IMG/VR virus record: IMGVR_UViG_3300044712_000810
Location: 1-64,000 of that record
DNA length: 64,000 nt
Origin: a virus
Reading direction: 5' to 3' (one strand)
Below the pieces are notes generated by a model. The model searched no databases. It was not told the origin of the DNA and was given only the letters and a program-made list of their open reading frames with translations. Below are positions 47,579-55,710 of this stretch, piece by piece (within the stretch, counting starts at the first letter, position 1; every line of letters starts with the position of its first letter). The position numbers and the translations under genes were made by a program.

Positions 47579-49681
47579 GTGCAACAAATCCAATGTGACG
47601 ATTTAATTGACATGATTAAGTCCGACAAAATTTCTCCCTATCAATTTTATTCTACGGATATTGATTATCCACAGTATTACAGTGTTGAATATTTTTTAAA
47701 TCATCCTCATGATACTATTGAAAAAAATCAAAAGCTTAAAATCCTGTTTTTAGACATCGAAGTTTATATGCAAGGATCTACGAAATTCCCAAAACCAGAA
47801 GAAGGGGAATTTCCAGTAAGCGCAATTACAACATATTTAAATACAAAAAACAAGTTTACATCTTATTTTTTATTATTGAATAAAAACATACAAAAATTTC
47901 CAGTAGAAGATCTTGAAAAACAAAAACAAGATTATTTAAACACACTGTTACAAAATAAATATATAACAGACAAAGATACACTGGAAATTAAAATTTTTAC
48001 GAATGAAACAGAACTGTTAAAAACATTTTGGGAAGATGTAAAAACAGATGATCCAGCATGTTTAACAGGATGGAACAGCGATCAATTCGACTTACCGTAT
48101 CTATATTACAGAACGGTTAATGTATTAAATGGTGATGAAAAACGTGCTCATAAGTTAATGTCTAAATTTGGACAAGTTAAAGTTAGAGCATATGGTGGAA
48201 AAATAGTAATAGATTTTCCAGAATTTATTAATATGGATTTATATTACTTATATAAACCACGAGCAGAAGGTGGACTTGCACAAGGTAAAACTATGGCAAG
48301 TTATTCACTAGATTTCGTGTCAGAACAAATTTTAAAATTAAAGAAATTAGAATATAAAAATGAAGGTATGAGTCTGGATATGTTTTATGAAGCAGATCCA
48401 GTTGGATACTTATTATATAACATAATGGACTGTTGCCTAGTTAATTTACTTAACAATAAACTAGGACACCCAGACCGATATAACATGTTACGTCGTCTTA
48501 TGAAGACACCATTAGGTATTGCACTAAGAGGTCCTTCCGCATTATTTGATACATTCGTTTTACATGAATTGACAAGAAATGGTCAGGGCCCAAGATTTGG
48601 AATACTAGACGAAACAAGTGTAGAAATTCCAGAACATGAGATTAGACAAATACCTACACAAAAAACAAGTAAGAAAATTAAATGGGGAATTACTGAAATT
48701 TCCCAAGAAACTTATAGAGCGATAACTTGTAGATATCCTGGCGCATATGTTAAGGATTCTCCAGGTTTAATTTATGACTTGGATGATGGAATTCTAATTG
48801 ACTTAGATGCAACATCACTGTATCCAAGTATGATCTGTCAATATAATATCAGTTTCGATACATTCCATGGAAGAGTAATTGATCCTATTGTAACTAAATC
48901 ATTAGTAACAATTGATAATATTATTAAATCAAATGGACCAATTGCAGATAATATCTATATTGGTCTTTGTGACATGGCATCAAAATATGTATATAGAGAA
49001 GAATTTACAAATAAAAACGATTATACACAACAAGTGTATTATATCACATGTTATCTTATTAAGAAAATAAAAGAACATGGAAAAGAACTTGATAAGTTAT
49101 TTCATCCAAAAGACTATAAAGATTATATCGTACTTAAACGTTACTTGTTACCACTTATTGACTTACTTGAAGACTTATCATCAAACTCTGAAGAATATAA
49201 TACATTCGCCCATGACTATTTATTAATGGACAAAACTGATCCAGAAGTAAAAAGTTTATTAATAGTTGAAAATATAACGAAACCAACAATATGTGTTAAT
49301 CGTATTTTGGTCGAAGATTTTCCAAATTATCTAAAACAACAAAAACTAGTATTTACTCTAACCGGATGTTTATTCAATGAACACAATGACAAAATAAGTA
49401 TCTTTTATGAATTCCTTACAAACATGAAAAATATGCGCGATCAATATAAAAGAGATCGCGACAGTAATGAAGAAGGAAGCGAAAAGTATCGTTATTTTGA
49501 CATGATGCAGAATGCCACCAAAGTAACAATGAACTCAACATATGGTCTATATGGCATGAGTTTATTCAGATATAGTAATAAATGGTTGGCGAAAACTATT
49601 ACAATTTCCGGAAGATTAACACTAAAACTAGCACAAAGATTATCTGATGTATATATAAGTTCTCTCAAGGAAAATAATTAA
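47579..49681 (+). CDS. Family B DNA polymerase, N-terminal fragment (exonuclease, motifs A and B)
   Basis: About 700 residues from a GTG at 47579 with GGGGGT upstream (TTG at 47567 is the alternative). Proofreading exonuclease: FLDIEVY (Exo I, about 58), GWNSDQFD (Exo II, about 164) and YNIMD (Exo III, about 281). Polymerase motif A is IDLDATSLYPS (about 406) and motif B KVTMNSTYG (about 647). It stops (LKENN) where motif C should follow; motif C and thumb are in the gene at 33.1 kb. The last residues show no intein motifs. The two proteins together (about 996 aa) match a full polymerase. Confidence 0.92.
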   Translation: MQQIQCDDLIDMIKSDKISPYQFYSTDIDYPQYYSVEYFLNHPHDTIEKNQKLKILFLDIEVYMQGSTKFPKPEEGEFPVSAITTYLNTKNKFTSYFLLLNKNIQKFPVEDLEKQKQDYLNTLLQNKYITDKDTLEIKIFTNETELLKTFWEDVKTDDPACLTGWNSDQFDLPYLYYRTVNVLNGDEKRAHKLMSKFGQVKVRAYGGKIVIDFPEFINMDLYYLYKPRAEGGLAQGKTMASYSLDFVSEQILKLKKLEYKNEGMSLDMFYEADPVGYLLYNIMDCCLVNLLNNKLGHPDRYNMLRRLMKTPLGIALRGPSALFDTFVLHELTRNGQGPRFGILDETSVEIPEHEIRQIPTQKTSKKIKWGITEISQETYRAITCRYPGAYVKDSPGLIYDLDDGILIDLDATSLYPSMICQYNISFDTFHGRVIDPIVTKSLVTIDNIIKSNGPIADNIYIGLCDMASKYVYREEFTNKNDYTQQVYYITCYLIKKIKEHGKELDKLFHPKDYKDYIVLKRYLLPLIDLLEDLSSNSEEYNTFAHDYLLMDKTDPEVKSLLIVENITKPTICVNRILVEDFPNYLKQQKLVFTLTGCLFNEHNDKISIFYEFLTNMKNMRDQYKRDRDSNEEGSEKYRYFDMMQNATKVTMNSTYGLYGMSLFRYSNKWLAKTITISGRLTLKLAQRLSDVYISSLKENN

Positions 49682-50409
49682 TGTATGAACAAGAAAATAT
49701 ACCTCTTGCGAATTTGTTCCAATTAGGAAGTAGAAAACCAATATATCAAATAAGAGACGGTGGAACAATAATGGAGAAACCAGCTTTAGTAAATCTGGAT
49801 GGTCATGCAATGTTTGGTGGTTCTGATATTGAAAACATGGAAATAACACCAGAAGAACCAAAGATTGAACCTGTAGAACTTGTTGGTGAAATTGAAGAAG
49901 AACCAACATTAACACAAACAAAGAAAGGTTATAATATTATCAATCTGTTTTGGTTATATAATCAAAAACTATTTGATAAAAAACCATTACTCGATAATGA
50001 AACACATTTTGCAACAATTAGTTTTAATTGTAATTTTGGAAATCTCCGAGTTGACTTATTTGAAATACCACCTGAAGCCATAAAAGGACACGTAGTATTT
50101 CTTAATTTGTTAAAACGAAAGATCTCCGGCACAATATATCCTGGATCATTATTTCGCTTATTATACGAACCATCAATCAATATGACTTGTATGGAACAAT
50201 TAGTTACATACACTGGTGAAGACTGGCAAAGTCAAAGACCCGTATGTAAGTTTATGAAAAATGATCATGGTATATTACTAACTATAGACGATCATATGAA
50301 AAATAGTCACTTATACAACTTTACCGGATGGCAACGTGAAGCATTTATATATGCAGCAAAGTTTGCTTTAAATCAAGGATTTCAATTAGTAGCACAAAAT
50401 AACATGTAA
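49681..50409 (+). CDS. Hypothetical protein after polymerase N-fragment
   Basis: A 242-residue protein whose start overlaps the polymerase stop codon by one base. N-terminal 80 residues are acidic and low in predicted structure; the rest is mixed alpha/beta. It shows no polymerase motif C, so it is not the missing domain. Family unknown. Confidence 0.7.
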   Translation: MYEQENIPLANLFQLGSRKPIYQIRDGGTIMEKPALVNLDGHAMFGGSDIENMEITPEEPKIEPVELVGEIEEEPTLTQTKKGYNIINLFWLYNQKLFDKKPLLDNETHFATISFNCNFGNLRVDLFEIPPEAIKGHVVFLNLLKRKISGTIYPGSLFRLLYEPSINMTCMEQLVTYTGEDWQSQRPVCKFMKNDHGILLTIDDHMKNSHLYNFTGWQREAFIYAAKFALNQGFQLVAQNNM

Positions 50410-50420
50410 TTAAGTTTCTT

Positions 50421-50442
50421 AAAAAATAAAAAAATTATAACC
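50421..50442 (+). promoter_or_regulatory. Possible weak type A promoter box
   Basis: AAAAAATAAAAAAATTATAA preceded by TTTCTTA, 40 bases before the second ssb; a poor match. Confidence 0.25.
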
Positions 50443-50481
50443 ATGAACCCGAATTGTATTGATTTTTAAGGAGAAAGTATC

Positions 50482-50853
50482 ATGCGTAATTTAAACAAAG
50501 TAATTCTTATCGGTAATGTTGGAAACACACCAGAGCTTAGACAAACAAAGAATAACATTCCAGTTACTAACTTTAATTTGGCTACTACTGATTATTGGAA
50601 AGATCGTAACACAGGTGAAAGTAAGAAAAACACAAAATGGCACAAAATCGTACTTTGGGGCGATGCGGCCGAAAGAGCTTGTAACTTTGTTAAAAAAGGA
50701 ATGTTAGTACTAGTTGAAGGCAGTATTTCATATCGTGAACATACTGATGATGCTGGTGTAAAACGTACGATTGCAGAAATCAAAGCAGAAAAAGTAAGAA
50801 AGCAATCATCCCCAAGATTTAGACAGAATGAGGATGATGCTTCCGATGAGTAA
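50482..50853 (+). CDS. ssb: Single-stranded DNA-binding protein, second copy
   Basis: A 123-residue SSB: LNKVILIGNVGNTPEL, VTNFNLATTDYWKD, KWHKIVLWGDAAERACNFV, GMLVLVEGSISYRE and a final AEIKAEKV. It ends in an acidic tail (QNEDDASDE), which typically recruits replication partners; the first copy at 24.0 kb lacks this. Ribosome binding site AAGGAGAAAGTATC. The two copies are clearly diverged, so they may have different roles. Confidence 0.93.
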   Translation: MRNLNKVILIGNVGNTPELRQTKNNIPVTNFNLATTDYWKDRNTGESKKNTKWHKIVLWGDAAERACNFVKKGMLVLVEGSISYREHTDDAGVKRTIAEIKAEKVRKQSSPRFRQNEDDASDE

Positions 50854-51628
50854 TTTACCTGATATCCAAAATAGTTGTCCCGATATTAAAGTAAAACTTA
50901 ATCGAGTTGGTATTGAAGACTTTAGACTTCCAATCACTATTCTCGAAAAAGAAAATGGATATCAGAAAACAGTTGCAAGTATTAACTGTTATGTTGATTT
51001 AGATTGTAATAACAGAGGAGTCAATATGTCTAGACTCCCATTAGTATTACATGAATATAATGAAAAAATATTTAATATGAATTTACTTGCAGAAATTGCA
51101 AAAACAATTCGCGAGAATTGTGAAGCAGAAGAATCTCAAGTAATTTATAAATTTCCATATTTCATTAAAAAGAAAGCGCCAGTTACAGGATATGAAGGAT
51201 ATGTATTCTATGATGTAACTTTTGACATGACATCAAATAAGACTGGTCAAACATTCAAATTTCAAGTTAAAACTTACGCAACCAGTCTCTGTCCTTGTAG
51301 CAAAGAAATATCTGAAGATGGCGCACATAATCAGAAATGCCTCATTCAAATCGATGTAGTTCCAAAGAAAGACTCATGGATTTGGATTGAAGATATTATT
51401 AAAGTCGCTGAAAGTTCTGCATCTTGTGAAATTTTCAGCGTACTAAAACGCCCAGATGAAAAGTATGTTACAGAAAATGCATATAATAATGCGGCGTTTG
51501 TTGAAGATATAACTCGAAATGTATATGAAAAATTAACAAATATCGAAGGTATTGATACATTCAATATTGTTGTTATCTCGGATGAAAGTATTCATCTACA
51601 TAAAGCATATGCTAGATTGCATGTTTAA
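50846..51628 (+). CDS. folE2: GTP cyclohydrolase IB
   Basis: A 260-residue FolE2-type enzyme that turns GTP into dihydroneopterin triphosphate, the first step to both folate and preQ0. Signatures: VGIEDFRLPI, VASINCYVDLDCNNRGVNMSRLP and TSLCPCSKEISEDGAHNQK (catalytic cysteines about 148-151). The start chosen overlaps the ssb stop; in-frame ATGs at 50828-50837 are alternatives. With QueD and QueC (11 and 10 kb) it provides three of the four steps to preQ0. Confidence 0.92.
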   Translation: MSNLPDIQNSCPDIKVKLNRVGIEDFRLPITILEKENGYQKTVASINCYVDLDCNNRGVNMSRLPLVLHEYNEKIFNMNLLAEIAKTIRENCEAEESQVIYKFPYFIKKKAPVTGYEGYVFYDVTFDMTSNKTGQTFKFQVKTYATSLCPCSKEISEDGAHNQKCLIQIDVVPKKDSWIWIEDIIKVAESSASCEIFSVLKRPDEKYVTENAYNNAAFVEDITRNVYEKLTNIEGIDTFNIVVISDESIHLHKAYARLHV

Positions 51629-51643
51629 TACGGAGTTTAAAAC

Positions 51644-51838
51644 ATGCATCGTGATCCCAATAGCACATTTGTAGAAATATATGAAACTTGCACTTGGTGC
51701 AAAGGACGAGGACATTTCTCTAAAGATGAAAGTCCAGATGAAAGTCAATATTGTCCAGTATGTAATGGTCTTGGAAAAATTGGTGAACACATATCACTAA
51801 AAGACTTTAGAGAATTACTAATAAATATGAAAAGGTAA
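51644..51838 (+). CDS. DnaJ-type zinc-finger small protein
   Basis: A 64-residue protein with two CxxCxGxG repeats (CTWCKGRG and CPVCNGLG) as in the zinc-binding domain of DnaJ, binding one zinc. It lacks a J domain. May bind unfolded protein or nucleic acid. Confidence 0.75.
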   Translation: MHRDPNSTFVEIYETCTWCKGRGHFSKDESPDESQYCPVCNGLGKIGEHISLKDFRELLINMKR

Positions 51839-51841
51839 AGT

Positions 51842-52144
51842 ATGAGCGAACCAAAAACATATAATTTAGAAGAATTTCTAAATTCAAAACAAGATAAACT
51901 AGCAGTAATAGATGATCATAGATTACGTATTACAGATCACGTACTAGCTATTATCAGAAAAGCAACAGACAGAGATCAAATGCTAACGGATGTTGAAGCG
52001 TATCTAGAAATTGAAAAAACGAAAAGCGTTTTGTTCTGGCACTCTGTTGATTATGATGAAGTTTGTTTCGAAGGTGAAAATGTAGTTTTCACTAGATTGG
52101 GCTTATCCATGCCCGTAGAAGAAACGTCGGAAGAAAATAATTAA
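51842..52144 (+). CDS. Hypothetical protein
   Basis: A 100-residue acidic protein, 3 bases after the zinc-finger gene. Family unknown. Followed by a terminator. Confidence 0.65.
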   Translation: MSEPKTYNLEEFLNSKQDKLAVIDDHRLRITDHVLAIIRKATDRDQMLTDVEAYLEIEKTKSVLFWHSVDYDEVCFEGENVVFTRLGLSMPVEETSEENN

Positions 52145-52149
52145 AATAA

Positions 52150-52177
52150 GGGTGGGAGAAATCCCACCCAGTTTTAA
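52150..52177 (+). terminator. Hairpin terminator
   Basis: GGGTGGGA/TCCCACCC with loop GAAA, followed by AGTTTTAAG. Confidence 0.75.
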
Positions 52178-52198
52178 GAATCATGTACGAGGAAAAAG

Positions 52199-52534
52199 AT
52201 GCATATAGAAAACATAAAATTCGATGAAGACAGTTTAACTATCGATTTCATGTACGAAGACAATATCATATACCAGCTCGATTTAGAAAGATGTAAAACT
52301 TCAAGTGAATTACTCGACTGGATTCTCCAAATCAATGACAAATCTTGGTGTACTCCGAACGTATTAAAAGAATTATTTCGAATATTAGATGAAGCAAGTA
52401 ACATTGTCTTTTATGATAGTATTCAGATGATTTATTGTCCCTTTGGAAATAATAAACATGTAGATTGGACAAATGGAAAAGTCGAGGATTTAATATGCAA
52501 GTCAAAATCATCTCAGGAACAACAGATCCAATAA
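52199..52534 (+). CDS. Hypothetical protein upstream of thyX
   Basis: A 111-residue acidic protein overlapping thyX by 40 bases. Ribosome binding site GAGGAAAAAG. Family unknown. Confidence 0.65.
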   Translation: MHIENIKFDEDSLTIDFMYEDNIIYQLDLERCKTSSELLDWILQINDKSWCTPNVLKELFRILDEASNIVFYDSIQMIYCPFGNNKHVDWTNGKVEDLICKSKSSQEQQIQ

Positions 52535-53247
52535 ATTTACTTTATATCTCTGCTAGACAATGCTATAGTCCTGGTTCAATTGTTGATTGTTTTGACGAAC
52601 TAATGCTAATTAGTAAAAATGATAAACTCAAACTAATTAACCATGTAATGTCATCAGGACATCTGAGTGTTCTTGAACACGCGTCATTCACGTTTGCGAT
52701 TAAAGAAATATCAAGAGCGTGTAGTCACCAACTGGTACGTCATCGTATAGCCAGTTATTCACATCAATCTCAAAGATATGCTGGTGCCGGCGATGAAGGC
52801 GTTTTCACCGACAGGTATGTCATTCCAAAAACAATGTATAATCCAGAAATTACATGTTCTGGAAAATATTTTGCAACACTCGAGAAAATCGAGGAATGTT
52901 ACAAAGAAATGGTAAAAGAAATTCCTAAAGAAGATGCACGATTTATATTACCTAATGCAACAAAAACAAATATCATAGTCACAATGAACTTTAGAAGTTT
53001 ATTTCACTTCTTCGAAGAACGTTGTTGTAACTGTGCACAATGGGAAATTCGAAACATGGCAAATACTATGTTACAACTATGTAAAGAAAAAGAACCCGAA
53101 TTATTTGCCAATTCTGGCGCAAAATGTTTGCGTTTAGGTTATTGCAACGAATCGATAAAAAGATCTTGTGGCCGTAGACCAACAAGGGATTTAATATATA
53201 AGAAAGTTGGTGAAAATTATGTTCCATTATTTATTAAAAAGTCTTAA
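52495..53247 (+). CDS. thyX: Flavin-dependent thymidylate synthase
   Basis: A 250-residue ThyX that methylates dUMP to dTMP using methylene-tetrahydrofolate and FAD. The family signature RHRxxSxxxxSxRY is RHRIASYSHQSQRY (about 82-95). Other blocks: SARQCYSPGS, SSGHLSVLEHASFTFAIKE, LPNATKTNIIVTMNFRSLFHFFEERC and CAQWEIR. The ATG at 52495 has GAGGA 6 bases upstream; the frame is open to 52465. Confidence 0.95.
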   Translation: MQVKIISGTTDPINLLYISARQCYSPGSIVDCFDELMLISKNDKLKLINHVMSSGHLSVLEHASFTFAIKEISRACSHQLVRHRIASYSHQSQRYAGAGDEGVFTDRYVIPKTMYNPEITCSGKYFATLEKIEECYKEMVKEIPKEDARFILPNATKTNIIVTMNFRSLFHFFEERCCNCAQWEIRNMANTMLQLCKEKEPELFANSGAKCLRLGYCNESIKRSCGRRPTRDLIYKKVGENYVPLFIKKS

Positions 53248-53884
53248 AGGATTAGCAGATAGAGTATTAACAAACTGCGTTTATTTACCCGATGAAGAAG
53301 AATACGAAGACCTTTCATATTGGAGAAAAAAAGACATGTTGACTGTGATTGATGAAAATACACCGCCTGATGAGTTCGAAGTAATTGATGCCACCAAGTC
53401 CATAGTTATGGTTGTCAAATCTGATGGACATTTTATCAGGTCAAAAGAAGATGGTTCATTTGATCTTGTTGCCGATCAAAATTATTCCTTGAATGGCGCA
53501 AGAGTTGTTGGAAATTTCATAGAGTTTCCATATAAACCAAGAATTAAAATGACAATTCCAAAAGGACTTAAAATTCATTTTGATTCGCCATTTGATAATC
53601 AAACAATAAATAAAATCTATACTGATTTTGATGTACAATGTAAAGAAGAAGAGAGAAACATTGTCGCATCATACATCATGTATAATAAAATGCACTTTTA
53701 TCTGCATTTAGATAACACGCGAGTTATGACACTAAGTAAACCTTTCTCATACCCACTTGGAACTCCAATACTCAACTTCCACTTTCAGTATATTTATGTG
53801 GCCGAAGAGCTTCCAACTTATAACAAAATATACTTAGTCAAAAACGACGAAGTTTTTAACAACTTCGAAAACTATTACAAATAA
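53219..53884 (+). CDS. Hypothetical protein
   Basis: A 221-residue protein overlapping the end of thyX; the start is the ATG at 53219 or a TTG at 53207. Strand-rich middle, family unknown. Confidence 0.65.
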   Translation: MFHYLLKSLKGLADRVLTNCVYLPDEEEYEDLSYWRKKDMLTVIDENTPPDEFEVIDATKSIVMVVKSDGHFIRSKEDGSFDLVADQNYSLNGARVVGNFIEFPYKPRIKMTIPKGLKIHFDSPFDNQTINKIYTDFDVQCKEEERNIVASYIMYNKMHFYLHLDNTRVMTLSKPFSYPLGTPILNFHFQYIYVAEELPTYNKIYLVKNDEVFNNFENYYK

Positions 53885-53892
53885 GGACTAAA

Positions 53893-54168
53893 ATGGCAAC
53901 ACGCGAAATAACAGTTTGTGATGTTTGCGGTAAAGAAATATTCGGTTCCGAACTTCATGTAATAAAAGTAAACATTGGCCATTCTAGTGATGGTCATCGC
54001 AACTCCGATGATTATGAACATCTGGATTTGTGTACTGAGCATTGTAATCAAATGCAATGGGATATAGATAAAATTACTAGAAAACATGCACAGGCATATA
54101 GTCATGTGAATGAACAACAAGCTGCTATTGCTTGGGTAATTATTCATAAAGATAAATACAAAAAATAA
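53893..54168 (+). CDS. Small two-cluster zinc protein
   Basis: A 91-residue protein with CDVCGK (about 9-14) and LCTEHC (about 47-52), a probable zinc site like that of the protein at 41283. Followed by a helical tail. Function unknown. Confidence 0.7.
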   Translation: MATREITVCDVCGKEIFGSELHVIKVNIGHSSDGHRNSDDYEHLDLCTEHCNQMQWDIDKITRKHAQAYSHVNEQQAAIAWVIIHKDKYKK

Positions 54169-54174
54169 CAACAC

Positions 54175-54199
54175 AGGCCCTTCGGGGCCTATTTTTTAT
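54175..54199 (+). terminator. Rho-independent terminator
   Basis: AGGCCC-TTCG-GGGCCT followed by ATTTTTTATTT. Confidence 0.85.
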
Positions 54200-54211
54200 T
54201 TATACGTTTTT

Positions 54212-54226
54212 CATATAGAAATAGTG
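54212..54226 (+). promoter_or_regulatory. Putative promoter, type B box
   Basis: CATATAGAAATAGTG preceded by TTTT, before the gene at 54243. Confidence 0.6.
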
Positions 54227-54242
54227 TTGTTGGAGGACATTT

Positions 54243-54761
54243 ATGGCAAAACGTCAGTATGTTTTATCAGATCGATTTTTTATATCTGTTAACGTTTTTG
54301 ATAATGGGCACCAAACAACGTCAAGAATAAATGGAACTAAAATATTTCACCATGAATCATTAAGAATAAATGAATCTGGTGATGTTTTTTATAATTTTAC
54401 ACCAAAACAAATATATCAACTATATAAAAAGCACTGTGATTGTCCTTCTGGTAACCTTATTGGATGGAAATTCGCTGGAATTGGTGGAAGAATAAAAATG
54501 AAAATACTAATTCCAAATAGTGCACAAAGACTAAACGTTATGTTTACAAATGAATGCAGAGCTGATAAAATTCAAATAATAAGTATGTGGGATCAAAAAT
54601 TTAGAAAAATAACAGAATGCACAAGTTGGTTCGACAAAAAAATTAAATACAAATGTGGAAATTCATATTACTGTAATGATTTTAACAATAACCCATTAAA
54701 TCAATATTATGCAAAAGGATTTCACTTCTATTTAACATTAAGAGATCTTTTGGAGGCATAG
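54243..54761 (+). CDS. Hypothetical protein
   Basis: A 172-residue basic protein with scattered cysteines, ribosome binding site TTGGAGGACATTT, coupled by 1 base to the next gene. Family unknown. Confidence 0.7.
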   Translation: MAKRQYVLSDRFFISVNVFDNGHQTTSRINGTKIFHHESLRINESGDVFYNFTPKQIYQLYKKHCDCPSGNLIGWKFAGIGGRIKMKILIPNSAQRLNVMFTNECRADKIQIISMWDQKFRKITECTSWFDKKIKYKCGNSYYCNDFNNNPLNQYYAKGFHFYLTLRDLLEA

Positions 54762-55102
54762 TGTCTTATTTAATGTTTCTCGATGATGAAAGATTTCCAA
54801 AGACAGATCGAGATTGGATACTTGCTCGATCTTTTAAAGATGCCATATATTATATGGAACGAAAAGGTTGTCCTTCTTACATTTCATTTGATAATGATCT
54901 TGGAGAAGGCAAATTTGAAGGGATTCATTTAGCACATTGGATGGTTGAAAAAGACATGAATGAGAATCAAACATTTTTTCCTCCAGATTTCGACTTCAAC
55001 GTCCATTCGGCCAACACTCAGGCCGGACCCAGAATTGAATCACTGCTTCGTCAATATTTGACGTATAGAAAACAACTGCTTCATCCGGAGGACCCAAAAT
55101 GA
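54761..55102 (+). CDS. cREC-like (cyclic-phosphate processing receiver) domain protein
   Basis: A 113-residue protein matching the small receiver-like family named cyclic-phosphate processing receiver domain: MFLDDERFPK, SFKDAIYYMERKGCPSYISFDNDLGEGKFEG, then FDFNVHSANTQAGPRIESLL. Acidic residues in LDDER and FDNDLG mimic the receiver active site. The family is predicted (not proven here) to act on 2',3'-cyclic phosphate ends in RNA repair, which would suit a phage with RtcB. GTG start with GGAGGCATA. Confidence 0.65.
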   Translation: MSYLMFLDDERFPKTDRDWILARSFKDAIYYMERKGCPSYISFDNDLGEGKFEGIHLAHWMVEKDMNENQTFFPPDFDFNVHSANTQAGPRIESLLRQYLTYRKQLLHPEDPK

Positions 55103-55293
55103 TCGGGGATTTTATAATTTTTATAAAAAATATGATCAAATGGTTAAAAGAAATAATTCCACAAATAATCAAACAAGACATAATGTGTCTTAATCATAAT
55201 TATATATCCGCCGAAGATTACACAGGCGATGCTGATGGTGCAAAAAAAATATGTACAAAATGTAAAAAGAAAAAATATGCTTATTATATGTAG
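55099..55293 (+). CDS. Small hypothetical protein with zinc-like tail
   Basis: A 64-residue basic protein: a hydrophobic N-terminal half, then CLNHNY and CTKCKKKK, a possible CxxH/CxxC site. Overlaps the previous gene by 4 bases. Confidence 0.55.
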   Translation: MIGDFIIFIKNMIKWLKEIIPQIIKQDIMCLNHNYISAEDYTGDADGAKKICTKCKKKKYAYYM

Positions 55294-55301
55294 CTAAAAA
55301 A

Positions 55302-55331
55302 GCCCCTGGTATATCCAGGGGCAATTTTTAT
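55302..55331 (+). terminator. Rho-independent terminator
   Basis: GCCCCTGG/CCAGGGGC with loop TATAT, followed by AATTTTTATTT. Confidence 0.85.
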
Positions 55332-55343
55332 TTATAGACTTTT

Positions 55344-55360
55344 GATATAGAAATTGTATA
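55344..55360 (+). promoter_or_regulatory. Putative promoter, type B box
   Basis: GATATAGAAATTGTATA before the gene at 55376. Confidence 0.5.
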
Positions 55361-55375
55361 TGCAGGAGGATAAAA

Positions 55376-55678
55376 ATGAGAAGAAGACTACAACCAAAGC
55401 GTTCAAATTTCTTGTCGTATGATGACCATAAACAATTTCACAAAGAAATCGATGCACTCGAAGAGAGATTAACACGATTAATCTCTAATCAATTCGAAGC
55501 AGAGTGTCATGGGAAAGACTGTTTTAATCGTGTCATCTGGGGTATTCGTTTCTGGCCAGGAAGCAATCCTGCAATTCCATTTCCTTTCATTGAAGGCGAC
55601 TTTGAAGAGCTTAATGCTCTTTGCGACTACATTGAAGGAAAGCGATATACCGTAAAGATGGAAACACCAAAAAGCTAA
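55376..55678 (+). CDS. Hypothetical protein, last plus-strand gene
   Basis: A 100-residue protein with basic N-terminus and a helical first half. Ribosome binding site GCAGGAGGATAAAA. Family unknown. Ends at the bidirectional terminator. Confidence 0.65.
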   Translation: MRRRLQPKRSNFLSYDDHKQFHKEIDALEERLTRLISNQFEAECHGKDCFNRVIWGIRFWPGSNPAIPFPFIEGDFEELNALCDYIEGKRYTVKMETPKS

Positions 55679-55683
55679 AAAGA

Positions 55684-55710
55684 GGGTCCCCGAAGGGACC
55701 CCTTTTTTTA
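55684..55710. terminator. Bidirectional terminator at convergent gene ends
   Basis: GGGTCCC-CGAA-GGGACCC flanked by AAAA on the left and TTTTTTT on the right, so it works on both strands. It lies between the last plus-strand gene and the minus-strand tail tube gene. Confidence 0.85.

Noticed and set aside
47579-49681. Split intein joining the polymerase fragments
   Set aside because: The end of the N-fragment and the start of the C-fragment have no intein splicing motifs or extra domains.
49681-50409. Gene after the polymerase N-fragment as the missing polymerase part
   Set aside because: No motif C or thumb-like sequence; those are found at 33.1 kb.
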